The translations under genes and the position numbers were made by a program. The notes under the pieces were generated by a model. It worked only from the letters and a program-made list of their open reading frames with translations. It did not search any database and had not been told where the DNA came from. Positions 50,906-58,541 of a stretch of DNA of 64,000 bases are shown here, one piece after another. Source of the DNA: Arcicella sp043769985 (GTDB lineage Bacteria > Bacteroidota > Bacteroidia > Cytophagales > Spirosomataceae); NCBI GenBank assembly GCA_043769985.1, contig JAYVIV010000034.1:24840-88839 (forward strand). Direction: 5' to 3'. Numbering within the stretch: the first letter of the stretch is position 1; every line of letters begins with the position of its first letter.

Positions 50906-51895
50906 ATGAGAATAATATTCATGGGAACTCCCGATTTTGCGGTGGAGAGTTTACGGATTTTAGTAGAAAATAAATACAATGTCGTAGCGGTGATTACTGC
51001 CCCTGACAAACCAGTGGGTCGTGGGCAAAAATTGGGTATGTCGCCCGTGAAGGAATATCTTTTAGAGAACGCTCCAACCATTCCAATCCTGCAACCTGAG
51101 AAATTGAAGAACCCTGAATTTTTGGAAGAATTACGAAGTTATCAAGCTGATTTACAGATTGTTGTAGCTTTCAGAATGTTGCCAGAAGTGGTTTGGATGA
51201 TGCCCCGATTAGGGACATTTAATCTTCATGGTTCATTACTTCCTCAATATCGTGGGGCGGCTCCTATCAATTGGGCAATTATGAATGGGGAGACGGAAAC
51301 GGGTGTTACGACTTTTTTTTTAAAACAAGAAATTGATACAGGTTCAATAATTTTTCAAGAAAAAGAACCCATTTCACTCACGGATAATGTCGGTGATGTT
51401 TATAATCGTCTGATGCACAAAGGGTCGGGATTAGTTTTGAAAACTGTAAAAGCCATTGAATCAGGCAATTATCCGCAAGAACCACAAGACGAAAAGGGAG
51501 AAATCCATCACGCTCCGAAAATTTTTAAGGAAACTTGTCAGATTGATTGGAATCAACCTGTGAAAAAAGTCCATGATTTTATCCGTGGACTTTCTCCTTA
51601 TCCTGTGGCTTGGACGATGTTGAATGATAAAACTTGTCGGATTTATGAGGCGAAGATGTTGAAAGCGGAAGACCCGTTGTTGTCTGTGTCTGCACAGACA
51701 ACTGCATTAGAATCCGAATTACCGTTGTCTGTGGAGACACAGACAACAACCGGTTCATACACAACCGATGGCAAAAAATACCTTCATTTTCAATGTGCTG
51801 ATGGTATTTTGGCAATTGAAAATTTGCAGTTGGAGGGTAAAAAACGCATGGGAATTGAGGAGTTTTTGAGAGGGTATCGGTTAGAAACAAAATAA
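50906..51895 (+). CDS. fmt: Methionyl-tRNA formyltransferase with a repeat-derived insertion
   Basis: Fmt formylates initiator Met-tRNA using 10-formyl-THF. I chose the ATG at 50906 (329 residues) because MRIIFMGTPDFAVESLRIL is the standard start; the longer frame is repeat sequence. The catalytic domain has FNLHGSLLPQYRGAAPINWAI (Asn, His) and the Asp in QEIDTGSIIFQE. The C-terminal OB-fold begins near ISPYPVAW-like GLSPYPVAWTML. Between MLKAEDP and GSYTTDGKKYLHF there are about 27 extra residues (LSVSAQTTALESELPLSVETQTT) encoded by the inverted repeat at 51673-51753. The ending GKKRMGIEEFLRGYRL is normal, so the gene is intact. Confidence 0.95.
   Translation: MRIIFMGTPDFAVESLRILVENKYNVVAVITAPDKPVGRGQKLGMSPVKEYLLENAPTIPILQPEKLKNPEFLEELRSYQADLQIVVAFRMLPEVVWMMPRLGTFNLHGSLLPQYRGAAPINWAIMNGETETGVTTFFLKQEIDTGSIIFQEKEPISLTDNVGDVYNRLMHKGSGLVLKTVKAIESGNYPQEPQDEKGEIHHAPKIFKETCQIDWNQPVKKVHDFIRGLSPYPVAWTMLNDKTCRIYEAKMLKAEDPLLSVSAQTTALESELPLSVETQTTTGSYTTDGKKYLHFQCADGILAIENLQLEGKKRMGIEEFLRGYRLETK
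51673..51753. repeat. In-frame palindromic element inside fmt
   Basis: Arms 51673-51702 and 51724-51753 match at 28 of 30 positions. Each arm is itself a hairpin (GTTGTCTGTG / CACAGACAAC). Total length is 81 nt, exactly 27 codons, with no stop in the fmt frame. Confidence 0.9.
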
Positions 51896-52072
51896 TTGGA
51901 CAACAATTCAACAAAGAATTTGGATTTTAATGAGGGCTTGCTTAACATTCCTATTTTATGGGTGACCAAACCAAACAATTGGTTGATTTGTTGCTCTTTT
52001 CATAAAATTTATCTTTGCATTGTCGTAAATTAATTTACCCATTCGAAAATTACACATAAATCACAAAAAATC

Positions 52073-52678
52073 ATGGCATACAGCGATTTTAAATCATTGA
52101 GACAATTGAAGAATCAATTTGGGGTAAATGATGATTACGCCAAATTATTCCAAAATATAATCCCCATCGAACCCTCCGATTATCTAAAAAATGATTTGGA
52201 AGAAGCGTTGGATATTCCCTCTTCGTTTAGTGAAAAAGCTAAATCAGAATTAATCATAACGCCCATTTTAAAAGAACTGAGAAGGAAAAATAAACATTTC
52301 AATTTCTTTTCAGGCTATTCTTTTGATGTTGATATTCAGACAGGACTAAACGGTTTTTGTGATTATTTGATGAGTCATGTTGCAAAGAGTATAGAAATTA
52401 AAGCTCCTGTTTTTTGTATTGTCGAAGCCAAGAATAGAACCGTTGAAGAAGGCTATGCACAAGCAGGTGCAGAAATGATTGCAGCTCGTAAGTTTAATGA
52501 TGGTGAAGGCTTCCCAACACCAATTATTTACGGATGCGTAACCAATGCAGAGGTTTGGTCTTTTTTGAAATTAGAAGGACACACGCTTTTTATTGATGAA
52601 GTAAGATATTATTCAACCAATGAAAACATCGCTGAATTACTCGGTGTTATGCTTTATATTATTAACCAATACGATTAA
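52073..52678 (+). CDS. PD-(D/E)XK nuclease-like protein of unknown function
   Basis: A 201-residue soluble protein. Visible core: LNGFCDYLM (Asp on a strand, about 97-105) then VFCIVEAKNRTVEEGYAQAGAEMIAA (E-x-K at about 123-125), the D...E-x-K layout of PD-(D/E)XK enzymes, followed by IIYGCVTNAEVWSFLKLEG. I recall a cyanobacterial/Bacteroidota family of hypothetical proteins with the same order (SEKA-SE-IITPIL, CDY, VEAK, GCVTN-WSFLKL). The start is followed 11 nt after its stop by an acyl-CoA dehydrogenase gene, a pairing that looks incidental. DNA cleavage is not shown. Confidence 0.6.
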   Translation: MAYSDFKSLRQLKNQFGVNDDYAKLFQNIIPIEPSDYLKNDLEEALDIPSSFSEKAKSELIITPILKELRRKNKHFNFFSGYSFDVDIQTGLNGFCDYLMSHVAKSIEIKAPVFCIVEAKNRTVEEGYAQAGAEMIAARKFNDGEGFPTPIIYGCVTNAEVWSFLKLEGHTLFIDEVRYYSTNENIAELLGVMLYIINQYD

Positions 52679-52689
52679 AATACAACTTC

Positions 52690-54552
52690 ATGGCAACTCA
52701 ATTTTATTCAAAAAGAAACCTCCAATTTTTATTATACGAAGTATTTGATGCTGAATCACTTACACAATACTCATACTACCAAGACCACGCCCGTGAGACG
52801 TTTGATATGGTCTTGGATTCGGCTGAACAAATCTCGGAGAAACTCTTGAAACCACTCTTAACGGAGATGGATAGAAAAGAACCCCAATTGGTGGATGGCA
52901 GAATCAAAATCCATGAAGGAATGTTTCCGATTTTGAAAAAATTTGGGGAAGATGGCTGGATAAATGCGGGATTCAGTTACGATGAAGGCGGTCAGCAAAT
53001 TCCATCAACCGTACTAAGTTCGGCGGCTTTTATTTTTCAGGCTGCTAATTATTCTTCTTCAGTTTTTCCATTTTTGACTTCGGGGGCGGCAAATCTGATT
53101 CGTAGTTTTGGTTCTCAGGAATTGAAGGAAACCTTTACGCCCAAGATGTACACTGGCGAGTGGCAAGGCACAATGGCACTCACCGAACCCGATGCAGGAA
53201 GTTCGCTTTCGGACATCACCACCACCGCAGAACCGACTGAAAATGAAGGAGTCTATAAAATAAAAGGACAAAAAATATACATTTCAGCGGGCGATCATGA
53301 CGGTTGCGATAACGTAATCCATTTGATGCTCGCCAAAATTAAAGGCGGACCATCAGGAGCAAAAGGAATTTCCCTTTTCGTAGTCCCTCAAAAACGAATT
53401 AAGGAGGAAGGAGACGGGAGGAGTGGAGGAAAAAATGAGACGGCTCAGAATTCACAACTCACCAATCACAACTCACAACTCGAAAACAACGACGTAATAA
53501 CTGCTGGCGTTTATCACAAAATGGGTTACAAAGGAGCACCGATTGCCCATTTGATGGTTGGCTCGAATGATAATACTTTTGGGTATTTGTTGGGTGAGCC
53601 GCACAAGGGTTTGACGTATATGTTCCAGATGATGAATGAGGCTCGGATTGGTGTAGGTATGAATGCCACCGCCATAGGAACAGCAGCTTATTATGCCTCA
53701 CTCGAATACGCAAAGGAGCGTCCGCAAGGGCGATTGATTTCGGATAAAGATATTACCAAACCCCAAGTTCAAATTATCCGTCATGCCGATGTAAAGCGAA
53801 TGTTATTGTTCCAAAAAGCCGTTGTAGAGGGTTCTTTGTCCCTTTTGACCCAATGTTCGATGTATGCAGACTTGGCTTCGGTAACGGAAGGCGAAGAGCG
53901 AGAACATTACCATTTGTTGTTAGATTTACTCACGCCCATTGCCAAAACTTACCCTTCGGAAATGTGTTGTTTGACGACCTCCGCCGCCGTTCAGATTTTG
54001 GGAGGTGCGGGTTATACTACTGATTTTCCAGTAGAACAATTTTACCGAGAAGCCAGAATTCATCCCATCCACGAAGGCACAACGGGGATTCATGGCTTGG
54101 ATTTATTGGGTAGAAAAATCATTATCAAAAACGGAAAATCATTGCAATTATTAGTGGCTGAAATCTTGAAAACAATTGAAAAAGCAAGCTCAATTGACCG
54201 CTTAAAGCCTTTTGCTCAAAAAATACAAACATATTTAGGCAAAACAGACACCGTTACCAAACACCTTTTGAGTTTGGCGAGCAAGGATTTAGAAATATTT
54301 TTATCGGATGCCACTTTATATTTAGAACTCTTCGGAATTATAACGATTGCCTGGCAATGGTTGGTGCAAGCCATCAAGGCAGAAGAGGCTTTACAGGCAG
54401 GAGCAACGGGCGATGATTTCGACTTTTATCAAGGCAAAATCTTTACGCTTCGGTATTTTTATGAATATGAATTAGTGAAAATTGATTCTTTGATGAAGCG
54501 GCTTTTGAGTGAGGATAATGTGACGGTGGAGATGGAGGCGGAGTGGTTTTGA
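52690..54552 (+). CDS. Acyl-CoA dehydrogenase with an extra low-complexity insertion
   Basis: A 620-residue FAD enzyme for alpha,beta-dehydrogenation of acyl-CoA. Core motifs: MALTEPDAGSSLSDITTTA (flavin/substrate site), YKIKGQKIYISAGDHD, then MNEARIGVGMNATAIG and EMCCLTTSAAVQILGGAGYTTDFPVEQFYREARIHPIHEGTTGIHGLDLLGRKI. The C-terminal extension (about 475-600) is the acetyl-CoA-dehydrogenase-like domain seen in 600-residue forms. Between KRIKEEG and NDVITAGVYHKMGYKG about 25 atypical residues (GKNETAQNSQLTNHNSQLEN) appear, encoded by CACAACTC repeats at about 53405-53485. The frame stays open and the active-site motifs are intact. Confidence 0.9.
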   Translation: MATQFYSKRNLQFLLYEVFDAESLTQYSYYQDHARETFDMVLDSAEQISEKLLKPLLTEMDRKEPQLVDGRIKIHEGMFPILKKFGEDGWINAGFSYDEGGQQIPSTVLSSAAFIFQAANYSSSVFPFLTSGAANLIRSFGSQELKETFTPKMYTGEWQGTMALTEPDAGSSLSDITTTAEPTENEGVYKIKGQKIYISAGDHDGCDNVIHLMLAKIKGGPSGAKGISLFVVPQKRIKEEGDGRSGGKNETAQNSQLTNHNSQLENNDVITAGVYHKMGYKGAPIAHLMVGSNDNTFGYLLGEPHKGLTYMFQMMNEARIGVGMNATAIGTAAYYASLEYAKERPQGRLISDKDITKPQVQIIRHADVKRMLLFQKAVVEGSLSLLTQCSMYADLASVTEGEEREHYHLLLDLLTPIAKTYPSEMCCLTTSAAVQILGGAGYTTDFPVEQFYREARIHPIHEGTTGIHGLDLLGRKIIIKNGKSLQLLVAEILKTIEKASSIDRLKPFAQKIQTYLGKTDTVTKHLLSLASKDLEIFLSDATLYLELFGIITIAWQWLVQAIKAEEALQAGATGDDFDFYQGKIFTLRYFYEYELVKIDSLMKRLLSEDNVTVEMEAEWF

Positions 54553-54561
54553 GGGGGAGTA

Positions 54562-54601
54562 TTTTCTATCGTCAGAACAAATACAATCTGACGATAGAAA
54601 A
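54562..54601. terminator. Bidirectional terminator between the dehydrogenase and receiver-nuclease genes
   Basis: A perfect 15-bp stem (TTTTCTATCGTCAGA / TCTGACGATAGAAAA) with a 10-nt loop between two convergent genes. Confidence 0.85.
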
Positions 54602-54605
54602 TGTA

Positions 54606-55514
54606 TTAGTTATCTTTTACTTGTTCATCAATAATCTTTTTAAAAGTTTCTTTTTTATCATCGGAACTAATAATTCTTTCTATTTGAGGGTTAGATAGAA
54701 ACAAGACCTTTTGCTTGCTGTTAGATGTTCGAACGGCTTGAATATATGTGTTCCACGAAATATATCCAGATGTTATAAGAATTCCCAACTCTGCCAACCC
54801 ATTTGTGTTTTCTAATTTGTTTGCAAATACAATAAAATCATTTTTTGACACAGCATCGTTTGGTTTGTTTTTGCATTCAATTAATAAATATTTACCAAAC
54901 TTATTAAGAAATTTGTCGTCAATTTCATTTCTAACAATTAAATCAACTTCATTTAAAGATTTATCAATTATTCTATTCCTGATTTCTTTATATCCAAAAC
55001 TCCCAAAGAGAAGACTTACAAAATTTTCAAACTTCTTGCCTTTTTTAAAAGTATCTTCTTCATTTTTTGCATCAGCATAAAATTGAAGAAGTGCTGAATT
55101 TATCTCCGAAGGATTTTCTTCATATTCATGATAATAAGCATTTATCTTAATTGCCAATTTCGGAATCCAAGTTTCAAAACTTTCTTTGTCTGAAACGTCC
55201 AAGATTTTACCACTTAAAAGAATATCTTTTAACTTGAAAAAATATTCACTTGAAAATGCAGACATGATTATTATTTTAGCAAATGGATTCACTTCAATAA
55301 TTCTTTGTATAACTTTTATTCCATCAAAATTATAATTGTCCATTCTTAAATCTACCAAAGCAAGATTATAAAATCTATTTTCCACTGCATCAAATATTTC
55401 ATTTTCTTCATGGACACATGAAATTTCAGCTTCTGGAATTTTAGATTTTAAGGCTTTTGTTAATCCTCTTGCTTGTTCCTTAACATCATCTATAATTAAT
55501 ATATTCCTTGTCAT
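54606..55514 (-). CDS. Response regulator with Mrr-like PD-(D/E)XK nuclease output domain
   Basis: A 302-residue protein. Residues 1-120 are a receiver: acidic pocket Asp9/Asp10 (IIDD), phospho-acceptor Asp55 (LALVDLRMD), Ser85 (IIIMSAFSS) and a Lys near 110. After a helical linker comes an Mrr-like restriction fold: GKKFENFVSLLFGSFGY (159-175), Asp191 in NEVDLIV, and Glu213-x-Lys215 in YLLIECKNKP. All catalytic positions look intact. No DNA-binding HTH is present, so the output is a nuclease, not transcription. The start overlaps the kinase stop (ATGA). I infer that phosphorylation of Asp55 gates nuclease activity. Confidence 0.85.
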   Translation of the reverse strand: MTRNILIIDDVKEQARGLTKALKSKIPEAEISCVHEENEIFDAVENRFYNLALVDLRMDNYNFDGIKVIQRIIEVNPFAKIIIMSAFSSEYFFKLKDILLSGKILDVSDKESFETWIPKLAIKINAYYHEYEENPSEINSALLQFYADAKNEEDTFKKGKKFENFVSLLFGSFGYKEIRNRIIDKSLNEVDLIVRNEIDDKFLNKFGKYLLIECKNKPNDAVSKNDFIVFANKLENTNGLAELGILITSGYISWNTYIQAVRTSNSKQKVLFLSNPQIERIISSDDKKETFKKIIDEQVKDN

Positions 55515-56299
55515 TGTTCGTTGGTAAGTAATTTTATGGGAATTGTAATTGAAAATTTTTTAGTAAAAATAGGAGAAGGGTTTAAATAAACAAGGATAGT
55601 CCCATTTATTTTTTCACAAACATATTTTGCATGATACAAACCAATGCCAGTTCCGCCAGTTTGTGTATATCCATAATCAAAAATTTTATCAACAATATCT
55701 TCCGTAATTTCTGTCCCTGAATCAAAAATTTCAATCAAACATTGGTTTTCATCGACAATTGCATTTAGTTCTATTTGCCTCGTATCTTTGCTTTCCAATG
55801 ACTTCATGGCATTAATTATGATATTATGAAGCATTTGTAAAATACTTTGAAAAGGCAAATACATTTCAATTCCAGATTGTTTAGGATAATTGAATGTTGC
55901 AATAATACCATCGCCAGAAAGCTCGTATTTAGTCAGTATTTCGAGTGCAATTATTAACTTATCAATAGTAAAAGTCTTTGTCTTCGAGTGAGGTGCAAGT
56001 TTTGAGAAATTTTCAAATGTATCTCTAATATTTTTCAAACAAGTTTTCAAAGATATCCACTCTTCTTCTGTAATTACCTCAAAATCAGTTGTATATAAAA
56101 CGCTATCCATACTTTGGATGGCATTTTTCATGTCATGTTGAGCGAAATTAGATAAATGCTCTACATGGCTATCATAAGACTTGATAACCATATCCAAAAC
56201 CTTTCCATGTTTATCAACATCTTGCCCTAATTTGTCTAATTTTCTTGCTTGAACAATGGGATTTACTTTTTTATTAGGTATATAATTTCTCTTGCCCAT
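55511..56299 (-). CDS. Cytoplasmic histidine kinase paired with the receiver-nuclease
   Basis: A 262-residue GHKL kinase without TM segments, signal peptide or recognisable sensor domain. An N-terminal charged helix (about 10-50) leads to an H-box FAQHDMKNAIQSM (His55), then the catalytic ATPase: N-box MLHNIIINAMKSL (Asn159/Asn163), G1 IFDSGTEI (Asp193), F-box-like DKIFDYGYTQ, and G2 GGTGIGLYHAKYV. It is therefore competent for autophosphorylation and transfer to the coupled receiver. Lack of an input domain means it must sense through its helical N-terminus or a partner. It is the first gene of a two-gene unit with the nuclease. Confidence 0.85.
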   Translation of the reverse strand: MGKRNYIPNKKVNPIVQARKLDKLGQDVDKHGKVLDMVIKSYDSHVEHLSNFAQHDMKNAIQSMDSVLYTTDFEVITEEEWISLKTCLKNIRDTFENFSKLAPHSKTKTFTIDKLIIALEILTKYELSGDGIIATFNYPKQSGIEMYLPFQSILQMLHNIIINAMKSLESKDTRQIELNAIVDENQCLIEIFDSGTEITEDIVDKIFDYGYTQTGGTGIGLYHAKYVCEKINGTILVYLNPSPIFTKKFSITIPIKLLTNEQ

Positions 56300-56346
56300 A
56301 GATATTTATTTTTAAGAAATTAATTGTCGGTTAAATATTCAATTAG

Positions 56347-56464
56347 TCGCTCGCCTCTGGCGAGTAACGACTATTTTTAGGTATCTTGTCTATGTTTATA
56401 TTAGGCTGAAAGCCTATTAATAATGGTTACTCCAATTTCATTGTGGGCGAAGCAAGCGACTAAC
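56347..56464. repeat. Degenerate inverted repeat (GTCGCTCGCC... ) upstream of the kinase gene
   Basis: TAGTCGCTCGC (from 56345) and GCGAAGCAAGCGACTA (to 56462) face each other, with a small AGGCTGAAAGCCT hairpin inside. It separates the kinase gene from the third Uma2 gene. Confidence 0.5.
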
Positions 56465-56467
56465 TTC

Positions 56468-57067
56468 TTACTTCAAAAAACTCAAAATCAATTCAAAATC
56501 AACCAAAATATCCTCTCCTGACACTTTTTTATCAAATCCTTCGATGATATGCACAAGTCCTTCTGTGCGATAGACATACACTTTTTCCGTTTTAGGATTA
56601 ATCAACCATGCCATCAAACAACCATTTTCCATCCAAGCCTCCATCCGTAAAGTAGAAGCTTTCACAGAATCGCTATCCGACATTAATTCAACAATAAATT
56701 CTGGACAAACATAAGGGAAAGTCTTTTTGTCAGCATTATAACGATTATTAAAACGTTCGTGCGAAATCCAAGCGGCATCGGGGGCTTTCATGGACGTGTC
56801 AGGTAAAATATATCCACCATTTGATTCAGATACTCGTCCTAATTTCTTTTCAAAATTCCAATTACCTAACTGGCGTGCGAGTTCATTATTTTTGAAACTG
56901 GTTTCTATTAAGGTAGGGGGCATAATTAAAATTTGACCATCTTTTGAACGTTCTACTTGCCAATCTTTATTGAGTGAACAAAACTCAAAGAATTCCTCAT
57001 CATTCATTACTGAACGAGGCATTTCAATCTTCAAGACATTGCTTTGTATGTTTTCAAATACTGACAT
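56468..57067 (-). CDS. Uma2 (DUF820) PD-(D/E)XK family protein, third copy
   Basis: A 199-residue Uma2 protein of the more divergent type (VMNDEEFFEFCSLNKDWQVERSKDGQILIMPPT opening). Core motifs: MKAPDAAWISHERFN, PEFIVELMSDSDSVKASTLRMEAWMENGCLMAWLINPKTEKVYVYR. The Asp (PDAAW), Glu (VELMS) and Gln/Lys helix positions fit the restriction-like fold. It lies upstream of the kinase/nuclease unit on the same strand but 168 bp and a repeat separate them. Confidence 0.88.
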   Translation of the reverse strand: MSVFENIQSNVLKIEMPRSVMNDEEFFEFCSLNKDWQVERSKDGQILIMPPTLIETSFKNNELARQLGNWNFEKKLGRVSESNGGYILPDTSMKAPDAAWISHERFNNRYNADKKTFPYVCPEFIVELMSDSDSVKASTLRMEAWMENGCLMAWLINPKTEKVYVYRTEGLVHIIEGFDKKVSGEDILVDFELILSFLK

Positions 57068-57103
57068 AATCGTTTTTTTATTTACTAAATTACAAATTAT
57101 TTC

Positions 57104-57889
57104 TCAATAATCGCCCCCAGCACCACCACCACCAAAATCTCCACCACCAAAACCGCCGAAGTCGAAACCACCTCCGCCACCACTGCCAGAGTTTCCACCG
57201 CCCCAACCACCAGAACCGCCTGATGAGAAGATGATTGGACCACCCCAACCGCCTCCGCCCATGAAGCCACGTCCGCCGTTTCGACCGCCTCCTTTGCTGT
57301 TTCTGCCAATGATGAAAAGGACAATAATGACTACTAAAATAATAATCAAGAATGGAATAACTGAGCCATCTTCGTCCTTTGGTTCTGCATCAAATTCACC
57401 CGAAGCACGTCGCATAATTTCGGAAGTGGCTTCGTCTAACCCTTGATAAAACTGCCCTGCTTGGAAATAGGGCTTCAAAATGGTGTTAATTATCCGATTG
57501 GAAACAGCATCAGTAACGGTTGCTTCCATGCCTCGTCCCGTCACAATTCTGAGTTTTCGGGTTTCGGTTGCCCACAAAAGCACCAAGCCGTTATTTTTAT
57601 CTTTTTGTCCAACGCCCCAATCTTTTGCCAATTTTATGGCATAATCATAAGGGTCAGAATCTCCCGTAGTTTTAACGATAACAACCGTGATTTGCGTGGA
57701 AGTACTGTCGGCATATCCACGAAGTTTTTGCTCCAAAGACTGTAATTCTGTGGGAGATAATTTCATCACAAAATCATTGACTAATCTTGGAGGATTTGGC
57801 TTTGCTGGAATTTCCTGTGCGAATGAGTGGGCAGCCGTCAGTAAGTAAAATGCAGTGGAAAAGAAATATATAATTAATTTTCTGGACAT
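57104..57889 (-). CDS. TPM-domain membrane protein (YgcG-like) with Gly-rich tail
   Basis: A 261-residue protein with a signal peptide (about 1-24), a periplasmic TPM domain (about 36-170, LVNDFVMKLSPTELQSLEQKLRGYADSTSTQITVVIV, GVGQKDKNNGLVLLWATETRKLRIVTGRGMEATVTD), one TM segment (about 178-196, VIPFLIIILVVIIVLFII), and a Gly/Phe/Trp-rich C-terminal tail. TPM (DUF477) proteins have been linked to photosystem repair in plants and to membrane stress in bacteria; the role here is unknown. It is last in a lemA-TPM-TPM run. Confidence 0.88.
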   Translation of the reverse strand: MSRKLIIYFFSTAFYLLTAAHSFAQEIPAKPNPPRLVNDFVMKLSPTELQSLEQKLRGYADSTSTQITVVIVKTTGDSDPYDYAIKLAKDWGVGQKDKNNGLVLLWATETRKLRIVTGRGMEATVTDAVSNRIINTILKPYFQAGQFYQGLDEATSEIMRRASGEFDAEPKDEDGSVIPFLIIILVVIIVLFIIGRNSKGGGRNGGRGFMGGGGWGGPIIFSSGGSGGWGGGNSGSGGGGGFDFGGFGGGDFGGGGAGGDY

Positions 57890-57920
57890 GAAATTGAGTT
57901 GCTTGAAAATGTATCACGGG

Positions 57921-57990
57921 GTTGTACGGGCAACGTTTGCTCCCGTGTCGGAGTCCAATTTACGGGAGCTTCACGAAATGCTATTTCGTG
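57921..57990. repeat. Hairpins between the two TPM genes
   Basis: GCTCCCGT (57939-57946) pairs with ACGGGAGC (57962-57969), and CACGAAAT (57972-57979) with ATTTCGTG (57983-57990). They occupy most of the gap. Confidence 0.6.
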
Positions 57991-58000
57991 CTACAGTAAT

Positions 58001-58435
58001 TTACCCAAATGAAATATCGTCAGGTAATTCGTTTGAATCGTCTGATTGATACGGAAAGAAATGTTTTAATTGTTCGCCTGCCGAGTGAATGCCTTTGACT
58101 AAACCTTCGGCAAAAAGTCCTTGTGAAAAGTGTGTTTTGAGTAATGTTTTGGTTGATTCCCAGAAATCTGCGGGAACAACTTTATCAATGCCTTTATCGC
58201 CCAAAACAGCAAATTTGTGGTCGTCAACTGATAAATAAAACAACACGCCGTTCAATTGGGCGGTATTATTCATTCCAATATTTACGAACACTTCGGAGGC
58301 ACGGTCGAGGACGTTTTCGGTAGTACATACTTTTTCAATATGCACACGAATTTCACCCGAACTATTGCGTTCAGCCGCTTGAATTGCCTTAACAATATCA
58401 GCTTTTTGAGAATCAGAAAAAAAATTTAGGGGCAT
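58001..58435 (-). CDS. TPM-domain protein (soluble, short)
   Basis: A 144-residue protein with only the TPM domain (IVKAIQAAERNSSGEIRVHIEKVC, about 13-36; AQLNGVLFYLSVDDHKFAVLGDKGIDKVVP, about 58-88). There is no signal peptide or TM helix, so it probably stays in the cytoplasm, unlike its neighbour. It lies between lemA and the YgcG-like gene, a common trio in Bacteroidota. Confidence 0.85.
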   Translation of the reverse strand: MPLNFFSDSQKADIVKAIQAAERNSSGEIRVHIEKVCTTENVLDRASEVFVNIGMNNTAQLNGVLFYLSVDDHKFAVLGDKGIDKVVPADFWESTKTLLKTHFSQGLFAEGLVKGIHSAGEQLKHFFPYQSDDSNELPDDISFG

Positions 58436-58452
58436 AATTTTTAGGAGAAATT

Positions 58453-58528
58453 GCCCCCTAACTCCCGAAGGGGGAATTTATTCTACGATTATTTCGCCGA
58501 ACAATTCCCCCTTCGGGGATTAGGGGGC
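58453..58528. repeat. Intergenic palindromic element, CCCGAAGGGGGAA family
   Basis: Arms 58453-58478 and 58503-58528 match at 24 of 26 positions (GCCCCCTAA...CCCGAAGGGGGAATT). Same core as the element inside the asmA-like gene (47155-47249). Confidence 0.85.
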
Positions 58529-58541
58529 TTCTTTGTATTAT

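Noticed and set aside
53459..53713. Minus-strand open frame within the acyl-CoA dehydrogenase gene
   Set aside because: It is an antisense shadow of a well-supported gene and has no recognisable protein features; several similar shadows occur throughout the window.
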